Shown here one piece after another: positions 22,649-31,102 of a stretch of 64,000 bases of DNA. The first letter of the stretch is position 1. Each line of letters begins with the position of its first letter. The DNA is from Leptofilum sp041748655 (GTDB taxonomy: Bacteria; Chloroflexota; Anaerolineae; Promineifilales; Promineifilaceae): assembly GCA_041748655.1 (NCBI GenBank), contig JBGTCV010000135.1:9052-73051 (forward strand). The letters run 5' to 3'. The position numbers were made by a program, and so were the translations under genes. The notes below the pieces were generated by a model. It was given only the letters and a program-made list of their open reading frames with translations. It was not told the origin of the DNA and searched no databases.

Positions 22649-23524
22649 TCAATTTATTGCTCGCTCAAACGCCTGTTTGAGGGCGCGGAGGGTGAGTACT
22701 TTGGCCAGGTGGCGTTTGTAATCGGCGGTGGCGTGGATGTCGCCGAGGGGGTCGATTTCGTTTTGGCTGGCAGCCACGGCCGTTTCCAACCAAATCTCCT
22801 CAGACGGCCGTTCCCCCACCAACAGCTGCGCCGCCTCTTCCGCCACCATCGGCACCTCACCCGCGTTCAGGTAGACCAGCCGGGCAGCAGTGCAAACGCC
22901 CGCAGCATCCACCGTAATTACAGCGGCAACGCCAGACAGCGCGTAATCCCCGTGCCGTCGGGCCATCTCCGTAAACGCCGTGCCGGTGCGGGGGGGCAGC
23001 GGCGGCAGGGCAATCTCCACCAGCAGCTCCTCGTCGCCGAGATCCGTGGCAAAGAGGCCGGTGTAGAAGTCGCGGGCGGGAAGCCACCGTTCACTCGTGG
23101 CCGATTGCAGCTTGAGACGGCCGTTCAGCGCCACGGCTATCACGGGCAGTTCGGCCGCCGGGTCGGCATGGGCCAGGCTGCCGCCAAACGTGCCCCGGTT
23201 GCGAATTTGGGGGTGGGCAATGTGGGGCAGCGCCTCGGCCAGCAGCGGCTGGTGCTGAGCCACCAGCGGTTCCCGCTCCAGGCGGCTCTGGCGCACCATG
23301 CTGCCAAAATGGAGCGTGCCGTCACTGGCCTGCCAGATGCCGTCCAGGCCCGGCACGCCGTTCAAATCGATCAACACCCCCGGCTGGGCCAGACGAAAGT
23401 TCATCACCGGTACCAGGCTTTGCCCACCCGCCAACGGTTTGGCGTCGAAGCCGTACTGCTGCATTGCCGCCAGCGCGTCGCTTAGGGAGTCTGGCGCTAC
23501 ATATTCAAAGGGAGCTGGTTTCAT
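22649..23524 (-). CDS. Molybdenum hydroxylase FAD-binding subunit (CoxM-like)
   Basis: This 291-residue FAD subunit of the xanthine dehydrogenase/CO dehydrogenase medium-chain family begins MKPAPFEYVAPDSLSDALAA. It carries the FAD-binding AGGQSLVPVMNFRL (about 32-45) and the second flavin motif RNRGTFGGSLAHADPAAEL (about 107-125). The C-terminal CO_deh_flav_C region runs from LPPLPPRTGTAFTEMARRHG to the end. It heads the operon coxM-like / GxxExxY / coxS-like / amidase on the minus strand. A degenerate copy of its first ~12 codons lies at 26180-26244, beyond the divergent histidine kinase gene. Confidence 0.92.
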   Translation of the reverse strand: MKPAPFEYVAPDSLSDALAAMQQYGFDAKPLAGGQSLVPVMNFRLAQPGVLIDLNGVPGLDGIWQASDGTLHFGSMVRQSRLEREPLVAQHQPLLAEALPHIAHPQIRNRGTFGGSLAHADPAAELPVIAVALNGRLKLQSATSERWLPARDFYTGLFATDLGDEELLVEIALPPLPPRTGTAFTEMARRHGDYALSGVAAVITVDAAGVCTAARLVYLNAGEVPMVAEEAAQLLVGERPSEEIWLETAVAASQNEIDPLGDIHATADYKRHLAKVLTLRALKQAFERAIN

Positions 23525-23680
23525 GCGAGAAATCCTTATCTGCTTGCGTAAAAACGGGGGCTGCCTATTTTGAGGGCAGCGGTCAGAAAAACCCTTTCAC
23601 GCAGTGTGTTGAGAGGAAAAAAGATTATCTTGGAACGGCCGTTTCTTGTCAAACAGACCTGCAAGCGATTTTAACCAGCT

Positions 23681-23706
23681 ACCAGAACGTTCACTCTGGT
23701 TTTTTT
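23681..23706 (+). terminator. Weak terminator-like hairpin
   Basis: ACCAGA-ACGTTCAC-TCTGGT followed by TTTTTT. Only a 6-bp stem, and no plus-strand gene precedes it, so it may be fortuitous or may end a small leader RNA. The rest of 23525-23818 holds one ACGGCCGT palindrome, an imperfect 20-bp palindrome (CAGCCCAAATATTTTGGCTG, 23733-23752) and no gene. Confidence 0.3.
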
Positions 23707-23818
23707 ATAATCGGCCGCAAGTTTTTAGACAGCAGCCCAAATATTTTGGCTGATTCTCCAAATAACCTGTGACTACTTCTCTATTTATGTTTGCCTAAAA
23801 CGCTTATACCATTATTAG

Positions 23819-26053
23819 ATGGAAGAATCTACCTACGTCCGAGAATTAAGCTTAGGCGCGGCTAAAAATGTCATACAGCTAACAACAGCAGCAGCTTCTT
23901 TTATAGGCCTGCTTGTTATTTTTTCGCACCTCGGAACGAAATCAAATTCCTGGATATATTGGCTCCCCTTTATTTTACCGCTGCTTGCCTTCTTTTTTGC
24001 CTTTTGGGCCTTCAATAGAGGTCATTATCTAAAAGGTGTGTGGTTCTTCCTCCTCACCCACATGCTCCTTATCTCTTTGTTCATGGCTAAATCTTGGGTA
24101 CCCGGCAGCTATTTACCATTTCTCTTTGGTGTTTTTATTACAATGAGCAGCTTCATACTTGTCCCCCATGCAAGCTTTCATGTCTGGGGAATTTCAGTAG
24201 TATTGACAATCGTCCCCGTTGTTTTTACCCACACACTCACTTTCCTGCCTCTTATTGGCCATTTAATCGTTCCTATTGCCATCAATTTCTTGTTTGCACT
24301 CATTACTTTTTTGGGATTTTATGAATGGCATTTATCGGCCGAAGCCCTTAGCGAGCAGTACCAAAAAGCAAGCAATCGCCGGGATGCACTTTTTGCGGCT
24401 CAGGCTGAGCTTCACCACGTTAATGAACTTCTCTCACAAACCAACAACGAGTTGACAACTGCCAAGGGAATTGCGGAGACAGCTACACGAGCCAAGAGCG
24501 CATTTTTAGCATCCATGAGCCACGAAATTCGCACCCCTATGAATGGAGTCATTGGCATGACAAGCCTGCTGCTTGATACCACAATGGACAAGGAGCAGCG
24601 GGAGTTTCTGGAAGTGATTCGTACCAGTGGTGATTCATTAATCACCATCATTAACGATATTCTGGACTTTTCAAAGATTGAGTCTGGAGAGTTTGAGTTA
24701 GAACTACATCCTTTTGACTTGTACCAATGTGTGGAAAGCGCCCTGGATATGGTTTCTTTTCTTGCTGCTCAGAAAGGTCTGGAGTTGGCTTACTATTTAG
24801 ATGATTCGGTTCCTCGGGGCATTGTTTCTGACTCCACGAGGCTGCGCCAGATTCTGGTTAATTTACTCTCGAATGCAGTTAAATTTACTGCCAGGGGGGA
24901 GGTTGTCATCACGGTTTCAGGGATAGCCCAAGCAGGTGGTCGTCACCAACTTACATTCGCGGTTCGGGATACGGGTATTGGTATCCCTACGGATAAAATG
25001 GATCGTCTCTTCAAGCCATTTAGCCAGGCAGACGCATCAACTACGCGCAAATATGGGGGCACGGGTTTAGGGCTTGTTATTTGTCAGCGATTGTGTCGGC
25101 TGATGGGTGGTGATATTACGGTTAACAGTGAACCTGAAAAAGGCTCTGTTTTCACATTTATGATAGAAACTCAAGAAACCCATTTAGACATACAGCCAAA
25201 TTCAAACTTTAACCCGCTCCTGTTAGCTCACAAGCATGTCTTAATTGTGGATGATAATAACACCAATCGTGAAATCCTGACTCGCATTGTGGCTGGTTGG
25301 TCGATGTCTTTTGAATCTTATGCCTCTGGTGTGGCGGCTTTAAACAGCTTGAGCCATGGGAAACAATTTGATGTTGCTCTGCTGGATTTTCATATGCCTG
25401 ATCTGAATGGTGTGGAACTTACGGAGAGAATTCGTGAAATTTATCCCCAAATGCCTGTTCTTATTTTGAGCAGCGCTTATGAGAAGCACAGGCGGCAGCA
25501 GAATTCGATGGATTTCTGGCTGTTTAAACCTGTTAAAAAGGATCAGCTGCTGGAACTCTTGTGCACACTGTTTGATGAACCAACCACCGTTAAGGTGGAC
25601 TCAGTTTGCCAAGATATCCAGACTCAACAAATGAGTGAACGGCCGTTCTTGCGAATTTTATTGGCCGAAGACAATGTTATAAACCAAAAGGTTGCCCGTC
25701 GAATGTTAGATCGTCTGGGGTATCAAGCTGATACAGCCAACAATGGCCTGGAAGCGCTGGCTGCCTTGGAACGTCAGCCTTACGATGTGATTTTAATGGA
25801 TATTCATATGCCAGAAATGGATGGTCTTGAAGCTTGCAAACAAATCCGTACGTCTGCCACTGTAATCAAACAACCCTGGATTATTGCCATGACGGCAGAC
25901 GTATTACATGATGCCATAACGGCATGTTTGGCAGCTGGAATGAATGATTTTATTTCTAAACCCGCTACGTTGGCCACACTGGAAGAAAAATTGAGCAAAG
26001 TGGCGTTTAATCAAATTGATGGCCAACAGACGTTCATTCCTTTGCCAGATTGA
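23819..26053 (+). CDS. Hybrid sensor histidine kinase with two receiver domains
   Basis: This 744-residue hybrid kinase has about six membrane spans in residues 20-168, then a short coiled coil (SEALSEQYQKASNRRDALFA, ELHHVNELLSQTNNEL). HisKA carries H235 in MSHEIRTPMNGVIGM. HATPase_c has the N box VNLLSNAVKFTARG, G1 DTGIGIP, F box FKPFSQADAS and G2 GGTGLGLVI. Two receivers follow: the first has VDDNNTN near residue 475 and phospho-Asp ~522 in LLDFHMPDL; the second has LLAEDNVINQ and Asp ~660 in LMDIHMPEMDG. This is BarA/RpfC-like without an Hpt domain, so an Hpt partner elsewhere is expected. No extracellular sensor loop of size is seen. It is transcribed divergently from the hydroxylase operon, interrupting what looks like a former coxM-type locus. 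Confidence 0.93.
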   Translation: MEESTYVRELSLGAAKNVIQLTTAAASFIGLLVIFSHLGTKSNSWIYWLPFILPLLAFFFAFWAFNRGHYLKGVWFFLLTHMLLISLFMAKSWVPGSYLPFLFGVFITMSSFILVPHASFHVWGISVVLTIVPVVFTHTLTFLPLIGHLIVPIAINFLFALITFLGFYEWHLSAEALSEQYQKASNRRDALFAAQAELHHVNELLSQTNNELTTAKGIAETATRAKSAFLASMSHEIRTPMNGVIGMTSLLLDTTMDKEQREFLEVIRTSGDSLITIINDILDFSKIESGEFELELHPFDLYQCVESALDMVSFLAAQKGLELAYYLDDSVPRGIVSDSTRLRQILVNLLSNAVKFTARGEVVITVSGIAQAGGRHQLTFAVRDTGIGIPTDKMDRLFKPFSQADASTTRKYGGTGLGLVICQRLCRLMGGDITVNSEPEKGSVFTFMIETQETHLDIQPNSNFNPLLLAHKHVLIVDDNNTNREILTRIVAGWSMSFESYASGVAALNSLSHGKQFDVALLDFHMPDLNGVELTERIREIYPQMPVLILSSAYEKHRRQQNSMDFWLFKPVKKDQLLELLCTLFDEPTTVKVDSVCQDIQTQQMSERPFLRILLAEDNVINQKVARRMLDRLGYQADTANNGLEALAALERQPYDVILMDIHMPEMDGLEACKQIRTSATVIKQPWIIAMTADVLHDAITACLAAGMNDFISKPATLATLEEKLSKVAFNQIDGQQTFIPLPD

Positions 26054-26179
26054 AATAGAAGATAGTAGATTGAAAAAGTAGTAACCCACTTTGTTTTACC
26101 CCCCAGCTGAAACGCGCCAACACCATTAGCTCCCCTCCATTTCCCACCGCCCAGCGCCCAGCGCCCCCAGCAGCAGCAG

Positions 26180-26244
26180 CCGCATTGCTGGTAGCGCACC
26201 AATAACAAATCTGGTGCGATATATTCAAAAGAAGCTGGTTTCAA
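26180..26244 (-). pseudogene. Remnant of a CoxM-like N-terminus
   Basis: Read on the minus strand this gives KPASFEYIAPDLL, against KPAPFEYVAPDSL at the start of the FAD subunit at 23524. The initiator region now reads ATTTGAAACC instead of ATGAAACC, and similarity fades after about 13 codons. It is best explained as the scar of a second, truncated copy. Confidence 0.6.
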
Positions 26245-26453
26245 ATGAAGTTTGCGCCATTGAGTGTTCGTCGTTAATATTCACAAATAAAGTGATCTGA
26301 TGCATCATTTTCTGATGAATACAATCCGACACAAGTTCACTTGAAATCATTATAGCAAACGATTTTTCAGTAAGACTATCCTGTCCTTAGCTCGATAGAG
26401 CAAGCGTTTATTCATTTGTTTTATTATTTAAAGGCAACATAACAAGTTTTATG

Positions 26454-26549
26454 GTAACTACCTCAGGCTCACGAGAAGAAGTTCAACTTTTAGCCGACAA
26501 ATCATTTGGTCAGCCAGAGAAAAAGTTGAACTTCTGGCTTGGTAGTTAC
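26454..26549 (+). repeat. Long interrupted inverted repeat in the leader of the sugar transferase gene
   Basis: The left arm has GGTAACTACC then AGAAGTTCAACTTTT (ending 26491). The right arm has AAAAGTTGAACTTCT then GGTAGTTAC (26521-26549). The outer 9 and inner 15 bases pair perfectly, separated by a bulge of unequal length (about 14 against 5 bases). It lies 33 bases before the start codon. No T-run, so more likely a leader hairpin or mobile-repeat relic than a terminator. Confidence 0.55.
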
Positions 26550-26581
26550 GTTTTATTTTAGTTATTTAGGAGAAGAAGTTT

Positions 26582-27994
26582 ATGTTGCGGCGTTTTAGTG
26601 TAAATTTTGCCATTTTTTCAATGGCAATGGATGTTTCATTCACATTTCTGGCTCTACACCTTGCGGTTATGATACGGCCGTATCTCCCCGCCTTCCCTTA
26701 TTTAGTACCCGTCCATCAAATTTCTCTCTCCTCAATTTTATACATTCTGATTCCCGCCGTCTGGGTGCTTACCTTTTTGCTCTCCTCCGTCTACGACCCC
26801 AAAAAAATCTATAAAATAACCGACGAACTGCAAACCATCGTCATCGCTGAAGCGTTGGCGGCCCTGGTTTGCGCCGGTATTTTGTATCTGGGCTTCCGCG
26901 AATTCTCGCGCTGGCTCTTTGTCACTTTTTTCGTGATCAATACAATCTTCATCATCAGCTGGCGCGTCTTGCTGCGCTTCGGCTTCCATTTCTGGCGTAG
27001 TCCAGCACGTGAACGACGTGTCCTCATCGTGGGGGCAGGCAAAACAGGCCGCAGTGTAGGGGCCATGATGCAAGAGTACGGCTGGACCGGTCTCAATCTA
27101 GTGGGCTACCTCGATGACAATTTCGACAAAAGGGAAGATGATTTGCTGATTTTGGGCAGTGTCGCTAACGCCCGCCGCGTCGTCAAAAAATACGGGATTC
27201 AGGATGTGGTGGTTGCCCTGCCCCAGCACGCCTATGGCCAGATCAACAAGCTCACCATCACCCTGCACGATCTGCCGGTGCATGTGCGGGTGGTGCCAGA
27301 TTACTTTAGCCTGGCGCTCTACCGCGCCTCGGTGGATGATTTTGGCGGCATTCCCATGATCAACCTGCGCGACCCCGCCCTGAACGATGTGCAGCGGCTG
27401 GTTAAACGCATCTTTGATTTAATTGTTGGCAGCATCACGACGTTGGGGCTGTTACCCATCTTAATCGTCATCAGCCTCCTCATCAAGCTAGATTCCAAAG
27501 GGCCGATTATTTTCTACCAGGAAAGGGTGGGGGAAAACGGCCGTATCTTCAAAATGCTCAAATTCCGCACCATGGTACCCAATGCCGACGACCACCGAGA
27601 ACAGGTCATAGAAATCAACCCGGAAAACGGCCGTATCCTCTTCAAAAAACGGCCCGATGACCCCCGCATCACCCGCGTTGGCCATTTGCTACGCCGCACC
27701 AGCCTGGATGAACTTCCCCAGCTCTTCAACGTCCTCAAAGGGGATATGAGCCTGGTTGGCCCGCGCCCCGAACTGCCCTGGCTGGTAGAGCAGTACGACC
27801 CCTGGCAGCGCAAACGGTTTGCCGTGCCCCAGGGCATGACCGGCTGGTGGCAAGTTAACGGCCGTTCCGACAAACCCCTCCACCTCCACACCGAAGACGA
27901 CATCTACTACGTGCAAAACTACTCCATCTGGATGGACATCTACATCCTCCTCAAAACCCCCTGGGTCGTCTTGCGAGGCAAGGGTGCTTACTAA
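26582..27994 (+). CDS. Polyprenyl-phosphate sugar-1-phosphate transferase (WcaJ/WbaP-like)
   Basis: This 470-residue enzyme begins an exopolysaccharide or surface glycan by moving a sugar-1-phosphate onto undecaprenyl phosphate. N-terminal four or five membrane helices (residues 8-130) are followed by a CoA-binding-like Rossmann domain beginning VLIVGAGKTGRSVG (~148-161). From residue ~273 comes the bacterial sugar transferase domain: VKRIFDLIVGS, a re-entrant helix, FYQERVGENGRIFKMLKFRT, and RTSLDELPQLFNVLKGDMSL with VGPRPELP. AGGAGA lies eight bases before the start. Two of its NGR tripeptides are encoded by ACGGCCGT palindromes at functional spots (ENGRIFKM, NGRILFKK). It overlaps the following ligase gene by 11 bases. 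Confidence 0.93.
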   Translation: MLRRFSVNFAIFSMAMDVSFTFLALHLAVMIRPYLPAFPYLVPVHQISLSSILYILIPAVWVLTFLLSSVYDPKKIYKITDELQTIVIAEALAALVCAGILYLGFREFSRWLFVTFFVINTIFIISWRVLLRFGFHFWRSPARERRVLIVGAGKTGRSVGAMMQEYGWTGLNLVGYLDDNFDKREDDLLILGSVANARRVVKKYGIQDVVVALPQHAYGQINKLTITLHDLPVHVRVVPDYFSLALYRASVDDFGGIPMINLRDPALNDVQRLVKRIFDLIVGSITTLGLLPILIVISLLIKLDSKGPIIFYQERVGENGRIFKMLKFRTMVPNADDHREQVIEINPENGRILFKKRPDDPRITRVGHLLRRTSLDELPQLFNVLKGDMSLVGPRPELPWLVEQYDPWQRKRFAVPQGMTGWWQVNGRSDKPLHLHTEDDIYYVQNYSIWMDIYILLKTPWVVLRGKGAY

Positions 27995-29285
27995 ATGGAT
28001 ACCGATCAGTAACAACCGAACGTGGCTGCTGGAAGGTGTTATTCTGGCGGTCGCTGCCCCGTTTCTGCTATTCCCCAACCGAATTATCCTAGCGACCTTC
28101 TTCGCCTTGCTTGGTTTAATCTTCATCGAAACCATTCCGCTTTTGCTGAAATGGCGTCCCTGGCCCACCGCATCCCCGCCTGACCTGCCCCTGCTGCTGT
28201 TTTGTCTCATCCTGGGGCTGAGTATCCTCATTACCGCAGACCCAGACCTTACCCTGGATAAGGCAGCAGGCGTTCTGCTAGGCATCTTCCTCTGGCGCTA
28301 CCTGAACCGCACCGTAAACACAGCCCAACGGTGGCATATCTCCCTGCTCATATTTGGGCTGCTGGGACTTGGCTTTGTTTCCCTGGGGGTACTCAATGCC
28401 GACTGGCTGAACAAAATCGCTCTGCTCACCCCTATCATCGACCGGCTGCCTAACCAGATTATCGCCGTACCTGGGCAGCACAGCGACGGTATTCACCCTA
28501 ACCAGACCGCAGCCACGTTGCTCTTTTATTTCCCCTTACTTTGGGCCGTTTTGCTGGGACATCGCTGGCGCCAGACGTGGTTCAAATGGCTTTGGTTAGG
28601 ATTAACACTGCTGGCTACGGCCGTTCTCCTTCTCACCCAATCCCGCTCTGGCTGGCTGGGTGGGGCTGCCGCCATCTACAGCCTCGTTGCCCTGTGGGCT
28701 ATCAGCCTGCCAGCAGGCAGCCAGCAGCGGCGCACCCTGTTCCTGCTGCTGGGTCTGCTCACACTTGGCGGATTGGCGGGTCTGGCTCTCATTGGCCCGG
28801 ATCGATTGGTAGAGTTGTGGCAAGACCCGGCCCAGGAAACGGCCGTTGGCTCCCTCGGCTCCCTTAATTTCCGGCAAGAAGTGTGGCGCTGGACCATCGT
28901 CGCCATTCAGGATTTCCCCTTCACCGGCATTGGCCTGGGCAGCTTCCGCCGCGTCATCCGGCGGCTTTACCCGCTGGGCGTCGTACCCAGCTACGATGTG
29001 GCCCACGCCCACAATACGTTTTTGCATACGGCCGTAGACATTGGCATCCCCGGTCTTATCAGCTATTTGGCCATCATTGGCCTGGTGATAGCGCTCGGCT
29101 GGCAAACAGCCCGCCACAATGCCAAACTACGCCCTTACGCCCTGGGACTCATGGCCGGACTAATCGGCTTTCACGTTTACGGCATGGGAGATGTGTTGGC
29201 GCTCGGCTCCAAAACCGGGCTGGTTTTCTGGTTTCTGCTAGGTCTCATCACCACGCTTCACCAAATCAGCCGCAGCCCCAAGTAG
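27984..29285 (+). CDS. O-antigen ligase/polymerase family membrane protein
   Basis: This 433-residue integral membrane protein has roughly eleven spans and the Wzy_C (O-antigen ligase) domain in its middle. TQSRSGWLGGAAAIYSLV is the conserved SRxxxl region, then the large periplasmic loop with SLNFRQEVWRWTIVAI, FTGIGLGSFRRVIRRLYP and AHAHNTFLHTAVDIGIPGL, the family's H-N-x-x-L element. It joins or polymerises glycan repeat units at the outer face of the membrane. The overlap with the initiating transferase gene shows the two act together. No flippase is in the window. Confidence 0.88.
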   Translation: MLTKWIPISNNRTWLLEGVILAVAAPFLLFPNRIILATFFALLGLIFIETIPLLLKWRPWPTASPPDLPLLLFCLILGLSILITADPDLTLDKAAGVLLGIFLWRYLNRTVNTAQRWHISLLIFGLLGLGFVSLGVLNADWLNKIALLTPIIDRLPNQIIAVPGQHSDGIHPNQTAATLLFYFPLLWAVLLGHRWRQTWFKWLWLGLTLLATAVLLLTQSRSGWLGGAAAIYSLVALWAISLPAGSQQRRTLFLLLGLLTLGGLAGLALIGPDRLVELWQDPAQETAVGSLGSLNFRQEVWRWTIVAIQDFPFTGIGLGSFRRVIRRLYPLGVVPSYDVAHAHNTFLHTAVDIGIPGLISYLAIIGLVIALGWQTARHNAKLRPYALGLMAGLIGFHVYGMGDVLALGSKTGLVFWFLLGLITTLHQISRSPK

Positions 29286-29381
29286 CAGCAGCCAGATAAT
29301 CAGGCCACACCTGGAGCCTTTAGATAATTATTCTCTCCTTCCCAAAACGAGATACCAGCATCGTTCGACAATTGGCAAATC

Positions 29382-29406
29382 AAAGATAGCTGTGCTATCT
29401 TTTATC
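29382..29406 (+). terminator. Terminator-like hairpin after the ligase gene
   Basis: AAAGATAGC-TGT-GCTATCTTT, a perfect 9-bp stem followed by TATCC; T-tract partly inside the stem. It lies about 100 bases after the ligase stop and 65 bases before the SCP2 gene. Confidence 0.5.
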
Positions 29407-29470
29407 CTCCAAGCAGCTGTTTTTAGGAAAGTTGTAAGCAATCATTAAACCACAACGACTGGAGGTCAAA

Positions 29471-29884
29471 ATGGGAATTCAGTTTGGAACCGACGAATGG
29501 GTCAAAGCCGTCATGGTCGCCCTCAACGAAAGCCCAGGCTACGCCGAAGCTGCCAAAAATTGGGAAGGAGATTTCTATTTCGTCATCGATGAAGGGCCAG
29601 GCGTACCGGAAACCATCTACCTTTATATGGATTTGTGGCATGGTAAATGCCGCGATGCTTTCAAAGTCACAAACGCCAGCGAAAAAACACCCGTTTTTGA
29701 ACTCAGCGCCCCGCTGAAAGTGTGGCGCGGCGTGCTGGAAAAGAAGATCGACCCCATTCAGGGACTTGTTACCCGCCGCTTGAAGCTCAAAGGCCCCATG
29801 ATGAAGGTGATGAAAGCGCCCAAAGCAGCCATTGAGCTGGTATCAGCTTGTGCCCAGCTAGATACAGCGTGGCCAGAGGCATAA
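29471..29884 (+). CDS. SCP2 sterol-carrier-domain protein
   Basis: This 137-residue small lipid-binding-fold protein has the SCP2 pattern: an N-terminal helix (EWVKAVMVALNESPGYAEAA), strands including FYFVIDEGPG and TIYLYMDLWHGKCRDAF, then FELSAPLKVWRGVLEKKIDP and the C-terminal helices with LKLKGPMMKVMKAPKAAIEL. GGAGG lies five bases before the ATG. It is directly upstream of an iron-dependent alcohol dehydrogenase. Such stand-alone SCP2 proteins bind acyl chains, but the ligand here is unknown. Confidence 0.85.
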   Translation: MGIQFGTDEWVKAVMVALNESPGYAEAAKNWEGDFYFVIDEGPGVPETIYLYMDLWHGKCRDAFKVTNASEKTPVFELSAPLKVWRGVLEKKIDPIQGLVTRRLKLKGPMMKVMKAPKAAIELVSACAQLDTAWPEA

Positions 29885-29900
29885 AAAGGATACGGCCATT

Positions 29901-31070
29901 ATGTGGTTTTTCAAATGTCCTGAATTTTTCTTTGGTGAAGATGCCCTCAGCCAGCTAGAAATGCTGCCCGCCAAACGCGCCTTCATCGTCACCGATGCCA
30001 ACATTGCCCGGCTGGGCTTTGCCGACCTGGTGCAAAAAACCCTGGCCAACGCCGATATTGACAGCCAGCTGTTTGCCGAAGTAGAGCCAGACCCCTCCCT
30101 GCAAACCGTGCAGCGTGGCGCACAGGCCATGCTCAGCTATGAGCCAGACTGGATCATTGGGCTGGGTGGTGGCTCCAGCATGGACGCGGCCAAAGCGATG
30201 TGGATTTTGTACGAACGGCCCGACATTGAGCCAGAATCGATCAGCCCGATGGAAGATTTGGGACTGCGCCAAAAAGCCCGCCTCATTTGCATTCCCACCA
30301 CCGCAGGCACCGGCTCCGAAGCCAACTACGGCATTGTGCTCACCGACACGGCCGAAAAACGCAAACTCACCCTCGGTTCCCGCGAAGCCACACCAGATAT
30401 CGCCATTGTGGACCCCATCTTCACTAAAAATCTACCCGCTTTCATTACCGCAGACACCGGCATCGACGTGCTGAGCCACGCCATTGAAGCGTACAGCTGC
30501 GGCTGGGCCAACGACTTTACCGACGGCCTCTGCCTGCAAGCGGCCCGGATGGTGTTCAACTATTTACCTCGCGCCGTAGCCGATGGCCCCAACGACGAAG
30601 AAGCGCGGGAAAAGATGGCCAACGCCGCCTCAATTGCTGGCATTACCCTGGGCAACAGCCAGGTGGCCCTGGCCCACGCCCTGGGTCACAGCGCGGGTGC
30701 CCTGTTCAAAACAATTCCACACGGCCGTATCACCGCCATCTTCCTGCCCTACACCATCGAATTTGTAGCCAACAGTGGGCTGGGGCGCTACGCCGACCTC
30801 GCCGCTATGGTGGGCCAACCCGCCCGCGACGAAGCTGAGGCCGCCCAAAACCTGGCCAACGCCACCCGCAGCCTGATGCGCCAGATCAATCTACCCACCA
30901 CCCTGCAAGAAGCAGGCATCACGCCCGCCGAGTTGGAAGCCCACATGGAGACGCTGTGCGAACACGTGATCATCGACACCAACACGCTGATGTCCCGCCG
31001 CATCCCTGAGCTGGATGAAGTGGAAAAGCTGTTTCAATATGCCTTCGACGGCCGTTCCATCGATTTTTAA
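29901..31070 (+). CDS. Iron-containing alcohol dehydrogenase
   Basis: This 389-residue group III metal-dependent alcohol dehydrogenase has NAD-binding GLGGGSSMDAAKAMW near residue 88 and PTTAGTGSEAN near 133. The metal site residues are in DTGIDVLSHAIEAY (Asp/His, ~189-202), LAHALGHSAGALF (His ~258) and IPHGRITAIF (His ~274), all present. Such enzymes interconvert primary alcohols and aldehydes, e.g. 1,3-propanediol or butanol. It begins 16 bases after the SCP2 gene and is probably cotranscribed. Substrate not inferable. Confidence 0.92.
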   Translation: MWFFKCPEFFFGEDALSQLEMLPAKRAFIVTDANIARLGFADLVQKTLANADIDSQLFAEVEPDPSLQTVQRGAQAMLSYEPDWIIGLGGGSSMDAAKAMWILYERPDIEPESISPMEDLGLRQKARLICIPTTAGTGSEANYGIVLTDTAEKRKLTLGSREATPDIAIVDPIFTKNLPAFITADTGIDVLSHAIEAYSCGWANDFTDGLCLQAARMVFNYLPRAVADGPNDEEAREKMANAASIAGITLGNSQVALAHALGHSAGALFKTIPHGRITAIFLPYTIEFVANSGLGRYADLAAMVGQPARDEAEAAQNLANATRSLMRQINLPTTLQEAGITPAELEAHMETLCEHVIIDTNTLMSRRIPELDEVEKLFQYAFDGRSIDF

Positions 31071-31102
31071 CCGTCATTCAACAAATTTTCGCCACTAACA
31101 TT

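Larger units (their letters stand above)
26054..26581. other. 528-base gap: gene scar, AT-rich leader and hairpin
   Basis: It contains a degenerate copy of the CoxM N-terminus (26180-26244), about 150 AT-rich bases with no visible gene, and a long interrupted inverted repeat (26454-26549). The ribosome site AGGAGA of the next gene lies at 26569-26574. No RNA gene is recognised. Confidence 0.6.

Noticed and set aside
23681..23706. A confident small RNA upstream of the histidine kinase
   Set aside because: Only a 6-bp hairpin with T-run is seen and no promoter could be placed; kept as a low-confidence hairpin.
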